Below are positions 1 through 5,727 of a stretch of 25,567 nucleotides of DNA, one piece after another. The first letter of the stretch is position 1; every line of letters starts with the position of its first letter. This stretch comes from CAZRRV01 sp964602735 (GTDB taxonomy: Bacteria; Bacillota; Clostridia; Oscillospirales; Acutalibacteraceae). The notes below the pieces were generated by a model that searched no databases, was not told the DNA's origin, and saw nothing but the letters and a program-made list of their open reading frames with translations. The DNA lies in contig CAZRRV010000022.1 of the NCBI GenBank assembly GCA_964602735.1, forward strand, positions 1 through 25,567, written 5' to 3'. A program made the position numbers and the translations under genes.

Positions 1-51
1 GAAGAAACCGAATACACGCGACAGTATTTAACAAAAGAAGGAAACATATGA
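1..51 (+). CDS. 3' end of an unidentified gene (mobile-element remnant)
   Basis: The first frame is open from the window edge to a TGA at 49-51 and encodes 16 residues ending YLTKEGNI. Its stop overlaps the ATG of the next small reading frame in an ATGA arrangement, which is typical of tightly packed phage or ICE gene modules. The fragment is too short for any family call; most of the gene lies outside the window. Confidence 0.4.
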   Translation, partial: EETEYTRQYLTKEGNI

Positions 52-215
52 CGCACGAAGAGTGCCTAATTGTCAGCGCATATACTGAGTATTTGATGTG
101 CCCTTTCGAAGATACACACAAGTACTTGCGGGAAGCGCTTTGGAGACTCATATTGACGCACGTGATAGCTAATAAATTGTATTATTGGGAAAACATGGCA
201 AAGGAGGACAAATAG
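48..215 (+). CDS. Small DUF7736-like phage/ICE protein, probably decayed
   Basis: This 55-residue frame begins MTHEECLIVSAYTEYLM. That start recalls the small DUF7736-type proteins of clostridial phages and integrative elements, which typically read VSAYTG near the start and GRPI.THE.A in the middle. Here the middle reads WRLILTHVIAN, so the Gly-Arg-Pro and the following Glu have been altered, which suggests a decayed copy. The ATG overlaps the upstream stop (ATGA), so the two were probably translationally coupled. Base composition is clearly more AT-rich than the chromosomal genes to the right. The family assignment is from memory of the motif and is uncertain; the protein's function is not known to me. 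Confidence 0.45.
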   Translation: MTHEECLIVSAYTEYLMCPFEDTHKYLREALWRLILTHVIANKLYYWENMAKEDK

Positions 216-250
216 CCAGTGGTATGGTGGTACAGAAAAATAAGTAATGA

Positions 251-460
251 TGCCAAGCATACGTATATGCTTATCCACACGAATGTAAGGATTTAGATGG
301 AGTAATTTCATATGATATAGCGAGTAAAGAGGCTTCTATTATCAAGGTTTCAAAATTTGATAACGGTAGCGAATGGGCAATATCCAGAAGTTTAGGCCAT
401 TTTCACGCTCAGGTAGTCGACGAAAATTTTCCGGAGGAACGGTATGTGTGTTGCGGTTAG
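251..460 (+). pseudogene. Remnant of a small phage/ICE protein gene
   Basis: One frame stays open for 69 codons to a TAG at 458-460 and has a protein-like C-terminus (DENFPEERYVCCG, preceded by acidic and basic residues and SEWAISRSL). There is no ATG, GTG or TTG start with a ribosome binding site: the frame is cut off upstream by a TGA at 248-250 and a TAA at 245-247, and the only ATGs nearby (247, 250) are out of frame. This fits a frameshifted or 5'-truncated gene of the same mobile-element module as the frames at 1-215. I do not recognise the family with confidence. Confidence 0.4.
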
Positions 461-533
461 ATTAGTTTAACGCCGAAGTATATTTTTAAGCACGATGCAA
501 TGCGAATTTTATTTTGTGCATTTTGTCCGCCCT

Positions 534-550
534 TGAATCGCAAGGATTCA
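534..550. repeat. Short perfect inverted repeat
   Basis: TGAATC (534-539) and GATTCA (545-550) are perfect complements around a 5-nt loop. Flanking CC and GG could extend the stem after a mismatch. No T-tract follows on either strand, so a terminator role is not supported. It could be a recombinase arm site or chance. Confidence 0.35.
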
Positions 551-588
551 CGAGGCAATTTTGCGTGAGTTTTCGTGTAAATTTTTTA

Positions 589-628
589 TTGATTTATACG
601 TCAATCCGTTGATTTCTTCGTCAATTCC
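589..628. repeat. Two tandem 20-nt imperfect direct repeats
   Basis: Units 589-608 and 609-628 both follow the pattern TTGATTTnTnCGTCAATnCn and match at 16 of 20 positions. They sit about 80 nt from the 3' end of ssrA inside AT-rich junction DNA. Paired short direct repeats are typical of tyrosine-integrase arm-type or excisionase sites, but that role is inferred from position only. Confidence 0.4.
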
Positions 629-677
629 CTGCGTTTAATGCCAACGCGAGAACCCTTATGCCGCATGGAATTACAGC

Positions 678-703
678 AAAAACCCGCCGCGCAGGCGGGT
701 TTT
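678..703 (-). terminator. Rho-independent terminator of ssrA
   Basis: Read on the minus strand this is ACCCGCC-TGCGC-GGCGGGT followed by five T's, only 7 nt past the end of the tmRNA sequence. The six-base GC stem (683-688 with 694-699) is perfect and is extended by A-T pairs. It should end the smpB-ssrA transcript. Confidence 0.85.
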
Positions 704-709
704 CCGAAC

Positions 710-1055
710 GGTGGAGGCGGCGGGAGTCGAACCCGCGTCCGAAAATCTGTTCATGCGAATTTCTCCGAGCGCAGCCGATTATTTAAAATTCCCTTGCGAA
801 ATCGCCCATCGGCAGGCTAAAACGCTCGGTATTTCCTGGTCGTGGCGGGGCCGGAAAAGCTCTCCCGCTCATGTGCACCGCTAATCGACGCCCCGCTCCC
901 GGCCGCGGTACTCCGGGACAGGACGGCGGCCTTAATCAGGCCGCAAGGGCAACTTGTCTGTTGTCGTTTATTTTGAAACTGCGCTTATTATCGTGTGTTC
1001 GCAACACGGCTCGCTTATCGCATTTCAAAATCCCCGTCGAAACCATTACGCCCCC
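710..1055 (-). ncRNA. ssrA: Transfer-messenger RNA (tmRNA, ssrA)
   Basis: The 5' end GGGGGCG (1055-1049) pairs with CGCCTCC near the 3' end to form the tRNA-like acceptor stem, with one G-U pair. The 5' domain carries the conserved TTCGACGGGGATT segment. The 3' end carries the T-arm GCGGGTTCGACTCCCGC. The tag reading frame lies at 968-936 and ends NDNRQVALAA-stop(TGA); with the alanine supplied by charged tmRNA the likely tag is ANDNRQVALAA. The resume codon (AAC) is inferred by analogy with known tags and is not certain. The gene ends ACC followed by G, so the terminal CCA is apparently not fully encoded. With SmpB it rescues stalled ribosomes and marks the nascent protein for proteolysis. 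The 5' end starts 3 nt after the smpB stop codon. Confidence 0.95.
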
Positions 1056-1058
1056 GTA

Positions 1059-1529
1059 TTATTGCGATTGTTTGCGACTTTCTTTCATTGCCCGATCAAT
1101 GGCGCGCTCGGCATCGTGCTTTTGCATCACCTCGCGCTTATCGTAAATTTTCTTCCCGCGGCAAAGCCCCACCTGAACTTTCACAAGCGACCCTTTCAGG
1201 TAAACCGACAGCGGTATTAAAGTAAGACCCTGCTGCTTTATCTGCCCGAACAGCCGTAAAATCTCACGCTTGTGCATTAAAAGACGGCGGTCTCGGCGCG
1301 GATCGCGGTTGAAAATATTCCCTTTGTCGTAAGGACTTATATGCATGCCCCGCACTGTAAGCTGACCGTCTTCTATACTGCACCACGCTTCTTTCAGGTT
1401 GGCGCCGCCCCGGCGCAGAGATTTTACCTCGGTTCCGCAAAGCTCGATTCCCGCCTCGAAACTCTCGATTATATAATAATCATGGAAAGCTTTTTTGTTG
1501 GAGGAAATTGTTTTGATTTCTTTGTTCAT
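1059..1529 (-). CDS. smpB: SsrA-binding protein SmpB
   Basis: SmpB binds tmRNA and delivers it to stalled ribosomes. The 156-residue product is the usual family length and shows the family signatures: NKKAFHDYYI near the start, the FEAGIELCGTEVKSLR core, HISPYDKGNIFNRDPRRDRRLLMHK, and a basic C-terminal tail (YDKREVMQKHDAERAIDRAMKE) that enters the mRNA channel. I chose the ATG at 1529 (MNKEIK) because the upstream in-frame GTG lies inside the GGAGGTG ribosome binding sequence itself. Spacing from GGAGG is long (about 17 nt), though an AAAGG closer in may serve. The gene is led by a consensus promoter (1583-1611), and its stop codon lies 3 nt before the tmRNA 5' end, so smpB and ssrA almost certainly share a transcript. 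Confidence 0.96.
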   Translation of the reverse strand: MNKEIKTISSNKKAFHDYYIIESFEAGIELCGTEVKSLRRGGANLKEAWCSIEDGQLTVRGMHISPYDKGNIFNRDPRRDRRLLMHKREILRLFGQIKQQGLTLIPLSVYLKGSLVKVQVGLCRGKKIYDKREVMQKHDAERAIDRAMKESRKQSQ

Positions 1530-1582
1530 ACCGGCGGAACCTTTCACCTCCGAAACCCGTCGAAAATTTACCGGCGCAATAC

Positions 1583-1611
1583 AGTATACATGCTTTCCGG
1601 CAACTTGTCAA
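1583..1611 (-). promoter_or_regulatory. Sigma-A type promoter of smpB-ssrA
   Basis: TTGACA (top strand 1606-1611) and TATACT (1583-1588) are separated by exactly 17 bp on the minus strand. Transcription would start near 1576, giving a leader of about 45 nt before the smpB ATG. Match to consensus is 11 of 12. Confidence 0.85.
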
Positions 1612-1704
1612 GTCGCGGCGGAATACAAATTGATATTTCACGGCACGTTCGGCTGTTTTCGCCGCCGGCAAGGCGTGTTTCGGATTCAAACATCAAGCCC
1701 AGTT

Positions 1705-3015
1705 TTATTCCAGTTTGTTCAGCTTTTGCTCTTTGGCAAGCGATAACAGTTCGTTACCTGCCATCAGCGTTGCCGATATAAGGAAAACGGCGAATATAAA
1801 CAGCGTTCTGTCTCCGCTAGCAAAAATCGACGGTGAAAACCCCATAATAATTACCGTGCATCCGCCCCCGAAATACAACAGCGGCTTAATGATATCGCCG
1901 TCGGAGGATGACGAAACCGCAATGAGCAGCAAACCGAGCGTACAGAAAGCCGCGAAACCGACCAGTGTAGGCAGCAGGCGCTTGATATTGTATTCAAAAA
2001 ACACCGAATCAAATTCCGCAAATGTAAAAAGCTTGTTTAACACCGGAATCGTATTCCGTGTCTTCCCCTGTGTCCATCGGCAGATTAGCGCAAGCGAATA
2101 ATATACCGACACCCCCCCCCCTGCAAGCAAAATCGGTTTACGCCCGCGCTCGGCCGTTTTATAAAGATACGCGGTAACGATAAACCCGAGAGCGCAAAAC
2201 AGATAAACGCAATGCTTTTGTATACATGTAAGCAGATACTCTATTCCCATAAAAATTTTGTCCCACACCGAATACATATCGTAATTCGGCATTCTCTGTA
2301 CCGTTTCGGCGAATAATCTGACGCGGTTGCCGGGCATTCCGGCGAAAAACAGCGTGAGCGACAGTGTTACCGCGGTAATCGCAAGACATACTCCCGTTTT
2401 TCTTTTCAATTTCAACCCGTTCCATAAAACCGTGATAATCATAAACACCGCCAGAAACGCCGCCATTTGTTCAAAGCCGCTTACATATACCGCCCCGAAC
2501 ACAGCCGCTACATACACCTGCGGCTTAACAGCGTCTCCGCTCCGGTATTGAAGAATAAACGGCCGCATTGCTGCCAACGCCGCTATTGTTCCCCACAAAT
2601 AAAGCACGGAGGCGCATTTCCAGAAGACCGCATAAGCCCAAACCGAATCGGGTATCGCAATAATCAAAAGCACAAATAAAGCCAGCTTGAATTTTGCGTT
2701 ACGCCCCGCGTCTCCGTCGAAGAGACACCGCGCAAGCATATGAGGGAGCAATGCGAGAGCCGTGCTGTTCAGAACGGTGAATACGGCACCGGGAAGATTC
2801 AGAAGGCAGACGAGAATACCGTGGGGTATCAGTCTTCCGCTCCAGTTGTTCGCGTAGAAAGACAGCCAGCCCGCGATGTTCCCATATCTCTCAATGCCCT
2901 TTTGAAATATAAAATCATCGCCGGAACTTTGCAGCGTCAGATTCAAAACAAAGGAAACGGCAATGATAATTAAATAACATACAGTGTCACTGATTTTTTT
3001 CGATTTCGATTGCAT
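1705..3015 (-). CDS. Polytopic membrane protein, DUF6056-like
   Basis: The 436-residue product has about ten hydrophobic segments and begins with a membrane span (about 11-29) followed by SGDDFIFQKG, a YANNWSGRLIPHG segment and WAYAVFWKCASVLYLWG. An acidic pair just after the first span, followed by a large loop and many helices, resembles DUF6056 and other GT-C-like glycan-modifying membrane proteins; that family link is from motif memory. It may act on a cell-surface glycan or polymer, but no substrate can be inferred. I chose the ATG at 3015, preceded by GGAGA, because longer versions overlap the upstream gene by over 100 nt; this start still overlaps it by 29 nt. A run of 10 G's (top-strand C's 2112-2121) lies in frame at codons for AGGGV near residue 300, so a one-base slip would truncate the protein. 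Confidence 0.7.
   Translation of the reverse strand: MQSKSKKISDTVCYLIIIAVSFVLNLTLQSSGDDFIFQKGIERYGNIAGWLSFYANNWSGRLIPHGILVCLLNLPGAVFTVLNSTALALLPHMLARCLFDGDAGRNAKFKLALFVLLIIAIPDSVWAYAVFWKCASVLYLWGTIAALAAMRPFILQYRSGDAVKPQVYVAAVFGAVYVSGFEQMAAFLAVFMIITVLWNGLKLKRKTGVCLAITAVTLSLTLFFAGMPGNRVRLFAETVQRMPNYDMYSVWDKIFMGIEYLLTCIQKHCVYLFCALGFIVTAYLYKTAERGRKPILLAGGGVSVYYSLALICRWTQGKTRNTIPVLNKLFTFAEFDSVFFEYNIKRLLPTLVGFAAFCTLGLLLIAVSSSSDGDIIKPLLYFGGGCTVIIMGFSPSIFASGDRTLFIFAVFLISATLMAGNELLSLAKEQKLNKLE
2112..2121. repeat. Homopolymer tract of 10 C (10 G in the coding strand)
   Basis: An uninterrupted run of ten C's on the plus strand sits within the DUF6056-like gene, where it encodes Gly-Gly-Gly-Val. The frame is open at the length shown. 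Such tracts are slippage-prone and are classic switches in phase-variable surface genes; they are also prone to sequencing and assembly error. Confidence 0.9.
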
Positions 3016-3526
3016 AAAGCTTTTTCTCTCCGTCGGGCTCGGTAAAAACCGCATACAAACCGTTTTTTTCAACCGCTTTCTCATAGCATTCGGGTATTCT
3101 GGAACAGAAACCGGCACACCTGTAATTTATCCCGTCATTCAGGGTTTCGGTCGCGTCGTTACGCTCGTACAGTTGCGTCGGAAAAAGCGCGACCTTGCCG
3201 GCTACTTCGTCGACACAGGCAAGACGGACATTACAGTATACCGCCTCGCCGCGCCGGTCTTCGCCGTAATTATAAAAAGGATAGGTTTTTCCGGGTATAA
3301 CCGCCCATCCCCGAACCGTTATATATTTGCCTTCTCGACTGTATCCGTCTACTTTGTACTCCGGCTCGGACGAATCGCCGAAAACAAAATTTTCCACGGA
3401 TTCCGTCTGAACTTTATTCCGCTCCGTTATATCCATACAGGTAATAACCGTTATAAACAGCAAACATAAAACCGCATCCGCTATAAGAAGCAGGTACTTA
3501 TACTGCCTGTTTTTCGTTTTCGTCAC
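2987..3526 (-). CDS. Single-pass membrane protein with extracellular domain, unknown function
   Basis: The 179-residue product has a short basic N-terminus, one membrane span (about residues 11-30, YLLLIADAVLCLLFITVIT) and an outward-facing domain of about 145 residues that includes VDGYSREGKYITVRGWAVIPGKTYPFYNYGEDRR. I do not recognise a characterised family. The gene overlaps the DUF6056-like gene by 29 nt and shares its promoter, so the two products likely work together at the cell surface. The start is uncertain: the GTG at 3526 (VTKTKN) puts the span at the N-terminus as expected for a membrane anchor, but has no clear ribosome binding site. Longer in-frame alternatives at 3661 (ATG) and 3685 (TTG) would add an arginine-rich, non-protein-like leader and also lack a good site. 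Confidence 0.65.
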   Translation of the reverse strand: MTKTKNRQYKYLLLIADAVLCLLFITVITCMDITERNKVQTESVENFVFGDSSEPEYKVDGYSREGKYITVRGWAVIPGKTYPFYNYGEDRRGEAVYCNVRLACVDEVAGKVALFPTQLYERNDATETLNDGINYRCAGFCSRIPECYEKAVEKNGLYAVFTEPDGEKKLYAIEIEKNQ

Positions 3527-3730
3527 CCCGATGTTAAATGAATTTTCCGAGCGTACGAGCGTATCCGTAATGAAATAAGGGCCGCACATAAGCTGCCCGG
3601 TCTGTCTGCATCCGTTAATGTTCCGGCGGAGCAGGGTAATGCCGCCGGCTCTCGCAAACATTATTTTTTTCGGATTTGGGGTCAAACCGCTTTATATATT
3701 CGCGATGCCCGTTATATTGCAACAAACTCC
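3527..3730 (-). promoter_or_regulatory. Long structured 5' leader of the membrane-protein pair
   Basis: About 200 nt separate the predicted transcription start from the most protein-like start codon. The stretch contains a perfect 7-bp stem CCGGCGG/CCGCCGG around a 12-nt loop (top strand about 3622-3647), a GGGC/GCCC pair, and a CGTACG palindrome. No known riboswitch class was recognised. It may be a cis-regulatory RNA, or it may be partly coding if an upstream start is used. Confidence 0.35.
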
Positions 3731-3736
3731 CTTATA

Positions 3737-3765
3737 AACATACACAAAACACCGCAAGCTGTCAA
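3737..3765 (-). promoter_or_regulatory. Sigma-A type promoter of the membrane-protein pair
   Basis: TTGACA (3760-3765) and TATGTT (3737-3742) on the minus strand are separated by exactly 17 bp. Transcription would begin near 3730. The -35 is perfect and the -10 matches 4 of 6 positions. Confidence 0.7.
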
Positions 3766-3933
3766 GACTTTTTTGCCGGGCGGAAAGAATCGGTTCGGTA
3801 AGCCGTAAAACCGGCCGCCGTATTATCAAAACGGCTCGGCAGAAAAAGCCTGTCGGTTGATTAACGAGTTCCGGCGAACGGGAATACGCCCGCGCGTTAA
3901 AGAATATTAAACCGCAAAAGCCGGCGGAACACG

Positions 3934-3959
3934 AAACACCCCCGCGGACGGGGGTGTTT
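3934..3959 (-). terminator. Rho-independent terminator of the oxidoreductase/epimerase operon
   Basis: Minus-strand reading gives AACACCCCCG-TCCG-CGGGGGTGTT with a short, interrupted T-rich tail. It lies 29 nt past the stop codon of the TIM-barrel gene. The stem is 9-10 bp and perfect; because it is symmetric in A/T flanks it could act on both strands. Confidence 0.75.
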
Positions 3960-3987
3960 GCTCATTATGCGAACAGCTTGCGGCTTT

Positions 3988-4851
3988 TTACAATTCCGTG
4001 AATTGCCTCCGCAAAAAGTTCACAGCCGTTTCGATGTCGCCCACGGGATTGTCGCCGACTTCGCGTTCAATGGTCAGATAGCCGTTATAGCCGATGTCGC
4101 GCAGCGCCTTAAGGTAAGACGGAAAATCCACATTTCCGGTTCCGAGCGGCACCTCTTTGAAATAATCCGAAAGTTTAACATCTCCGATGCCGCCGTCGGC
4201 AATGCAGTCGTAAATAATCTGCGGATCGGTTTTTTTAAGCATTATTCCATCTTTGGCGTGAGTGTGAACGATATAATCGCGCAAAGTATTGACCGCGTCG
4301 ACCGGATTATCTCCCGTCACCATTACCAGATTGGCGGGGTCCAGATTTACGGCAACGCCTTTGGAATCGAGACTGTCGAGAAAAGTTTTCAGTCGGGCGG
4401 CGGGTTCGGGCCCGGTTTCAATCGCGAAAAAAGCGCCGTTTCCGCTCGCGTATTCGGCAAGAATATTGCATGCCTCAAGCATTATTTTATAAGTATCGCT
4501 GTCCGGATTGTCGGGAACTACACCGATATGAGTTGTTACGATATTCGTGCCCAGATCGAGAGCCAGATCGACAATGCGCTTCGAGCGCTCGATTTTGGCG
4601 GGATTCTCCTCCGCGCGCGCGAAACCGTGCCCCCCCAGATCGCCGCACAGCGCCGATATTTTCAGACCGCACGATTCTATGATACCCCGCTTCTCTCTCC
4701 TCGCCGAAGAGGACAGGTTCTCGGGCGCCATCTCGCCGTCGACGGCGTAAAGCTGTACGCCGCCGGCGCCCATATCCGCGCACTGTTTTATCGAATCGAC
4801 AAAAGACATACGAAGCGAATCCGCTATTATTCCGATTTTGAAATCAGCCAT
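3988..4851 (-). CDS. Sugar phosphate isomerase/epimerase (AP endonuclease 2-type TIM barrel)
   Basis: Members of this family isomerise or epimerise sugars, keto-sugars or inositol derivatives with a divalent metal. Numbering from an upstream TTG two residues before the chosen ATG, the barrel carries the expected metal ligands: Glu in AIETGPE (about 147), Asp in NLDPANL (173), His in VHTHAKD (198 and 200) and Glu in LTIEREVG (264). Family-typical C-terminal blocks PLGTGNVDF and GYNGYLTIERE are also present. The ATG at 4851 (MADFKIGI) is preceded by AAGGAG at 8 nt, which decides the start. It is the last gene of a three-gene operon with two Gfo/Idh/MocA-type genes, an arrangement common in sugar and cyclitol catabolism. 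Substrate cannot be told from sequence alone. Confidence 0.88.
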   Translation of the reverse strand: MADFKIGIIADSLRMSFVDSIKQCADMGAGGVQLYAVDGEMAPENLSSSARREKRGIIESCGLKISALCGDLGGHGFARAEENPAKIERSKRIVDLALDLGTNIVTTHIGVVPDNPDSDTYKIMLEACNILAEYASGNGAFFAIETGPEPAARLKTFLDSLDSKGVAVNLDPANLVMVTGDNPVDAVNTLRDYIVHTHAKDGIMLKKTDPQIIYDCIADGGIGDVKLSDYFKEVPLGTGNVDFPSYLKALRDIGYNGYLTIEREVGDNPVGDIETAVNFLRRQFTEL

Positions 4852-4863
4852 ATTCAATACTCC

Positions 4864-5706
4864 TTAAATATCAATCCATTCTCCGGGCGTTTGCATGGCA
4901 CGCTGACCGGCCGCACGCAACGCCATAATCGCTACCGTCTGCTCGTGCGGAACCTTTTCTTCCCCGGTGCGGAAAAAATCGACAAGTTCGGCGATAAACG
5001 CGCCGAAATAGTCGGATTTTATCTCCAGAAAGCTGTTTTCCCCCGCTCCGCCTTTAACGCTGGCAATTTGCGTTACGAACGGCGATCCGTTTGCGAAAAG
5101 TGAAACGGAAGCGAGCCTCCCGTCGCGCATTTCTATAAGCATTGTGCGAAAACTGTCGTCGCCCGCCACCATAACCCGCGCCGCCGAGGTGCCCATAAAC
5201 ATCGTCAGCGGCTCCAGAAGATGAATCGCGTAAATTTCGTAATTGTTGGGTCCCCAGCAGCTTACCGCGCGGATACCTTCCCGGCTCACATCTTTATATT
5301 CCGAGGCGAACCTCAGCGCCGACGAAGACCAGCAGGGCGTTCCGCTGTTTTCGGCAACGGCGAAAATTCTTTTCGCGGTATCCGCGTCGGGCGCGAAAGC
5401 CTTATCAACATAAACGGGCTTTTTACAGGTCAGCGGCAGAGCGCACAATTCTTCATGCATCTCGCAGTTATCGGGTGAAAGCACAACCAGAGCGTCGCTG
5501 CGCGCGATCACCTCTTCTATGCTCCCGCACCGTGTTACGCCGAATTTTTCGCACCACTGTTCGGTGGTCGTCCCCCTCTTCGGGCTGGCGATCTTGCCCC
5601 ATGCGTACTCGACCTGCATATCGCCGTTCGAAGCTTTCGCAATCATCGACGGATAATTGTTGGCGTGCCATTCGTCTAAATAATAATCGATAAATCCTAT
5701 TTTCAT
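4864..5706 (-). CDS. Divergent Gfo/Idh/MocA-like oxidoreductase
   Basis: The 280-residue protein is shorter than typical members (about 330-390). It starts MKIGFIDYYLDEWHANNYP: the first strand is present, but the usual GxGxxG nucleotide-binding loop is replaced. Later features match the fold: LVVLSPDNCEMHEEL (the usual TPN..H position) and PVYVDKAFAPD, where the family's EKP becomes DKA (Asp101-Lys102). The C-terminal half (DDSFRTMLIEMRDGRLASVSLFANG) fits the beta-sheet domain. It may be a variant dehydrogenase, a partner subunit of the neighbouring oxidoreductase, or an enzyme with altered chemistry. It lies 21 nt after the canonical oxidoreductase gene and 12 nt before the epimerase gene, so all three are co-transcribed. 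GGAG and GGAA precede the ATG. Confidence 0.75.
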   Translation of the reverse strand: MKIGFIDYYLDEWHANNYPSMIAKASNGDMQVEYAWGKIASPKRGTTTEQWCEKFGVTRCGSIEEVIARSDALVVLSPDNCEMHEELCALPLTCKKPVYVDKAFAPDADTAKRIFAVAENSGTPCWSSSALRFASEYKDVSREGIRAVSCWGPNNYEIYAIHLLEPLTMFMGTSAARVMVAGDDSFRTMLIEMRDGRLASVSLFANGSPFVTQIASVKGGAGENSFLEIKSDYFGAFIAELVDFFRTGEEKVPHEQTVAIMALRAAGQRAMQTPGEWIDI

Positions 5707-5727
5707 TTTGTTCCGTCTGTTCTCCGT

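Larger units (their letters stand above)
461..677. other. AT-rich stretch without a supported gene beside ssrA
   Basis: No convincing reading frame is present between the mobile-element remnants and the tmRNA terminator. It holds an imperfect tandem repeat (589-628) and a short hairpin (534-550, TGAATC-GCAAG-GATTCA). It is best viewed as the junction between the remnant of an integrated element and the 3' flank of ssrA. No duplicate of the ssrA 3' end was found inside the window. Confidence 0.5.

Noticed and set aside
1..700. Second copy of the ssrA 3' end as attL/attR
   Set aside because: No duplicate of the GTTCGACTCCCGCC stretch was found to the left within the window; it may lie outside.
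638..1225. Small plus-strand frames across the tmRNA gene
   Set aside because: They overlap the tmRNA, its terminator and the end of smpB; the sequence is fully explained by those features.
1530..1547. Upstream GTG start for smpB
   Set aside because: The GTG is part of the GGAGGTG ribosome-binding sequence, so translation is unlikely to start there.
3958..5103. Long plus-strand open frame (381 codons) opposite the epimerase and divergent oxidoreductase genes
   Set aside because: It lies antisense to two well-supported genes with ribosome sites and conserved motifs, has no recognisable domain, and its composition is that of a shadow frame.
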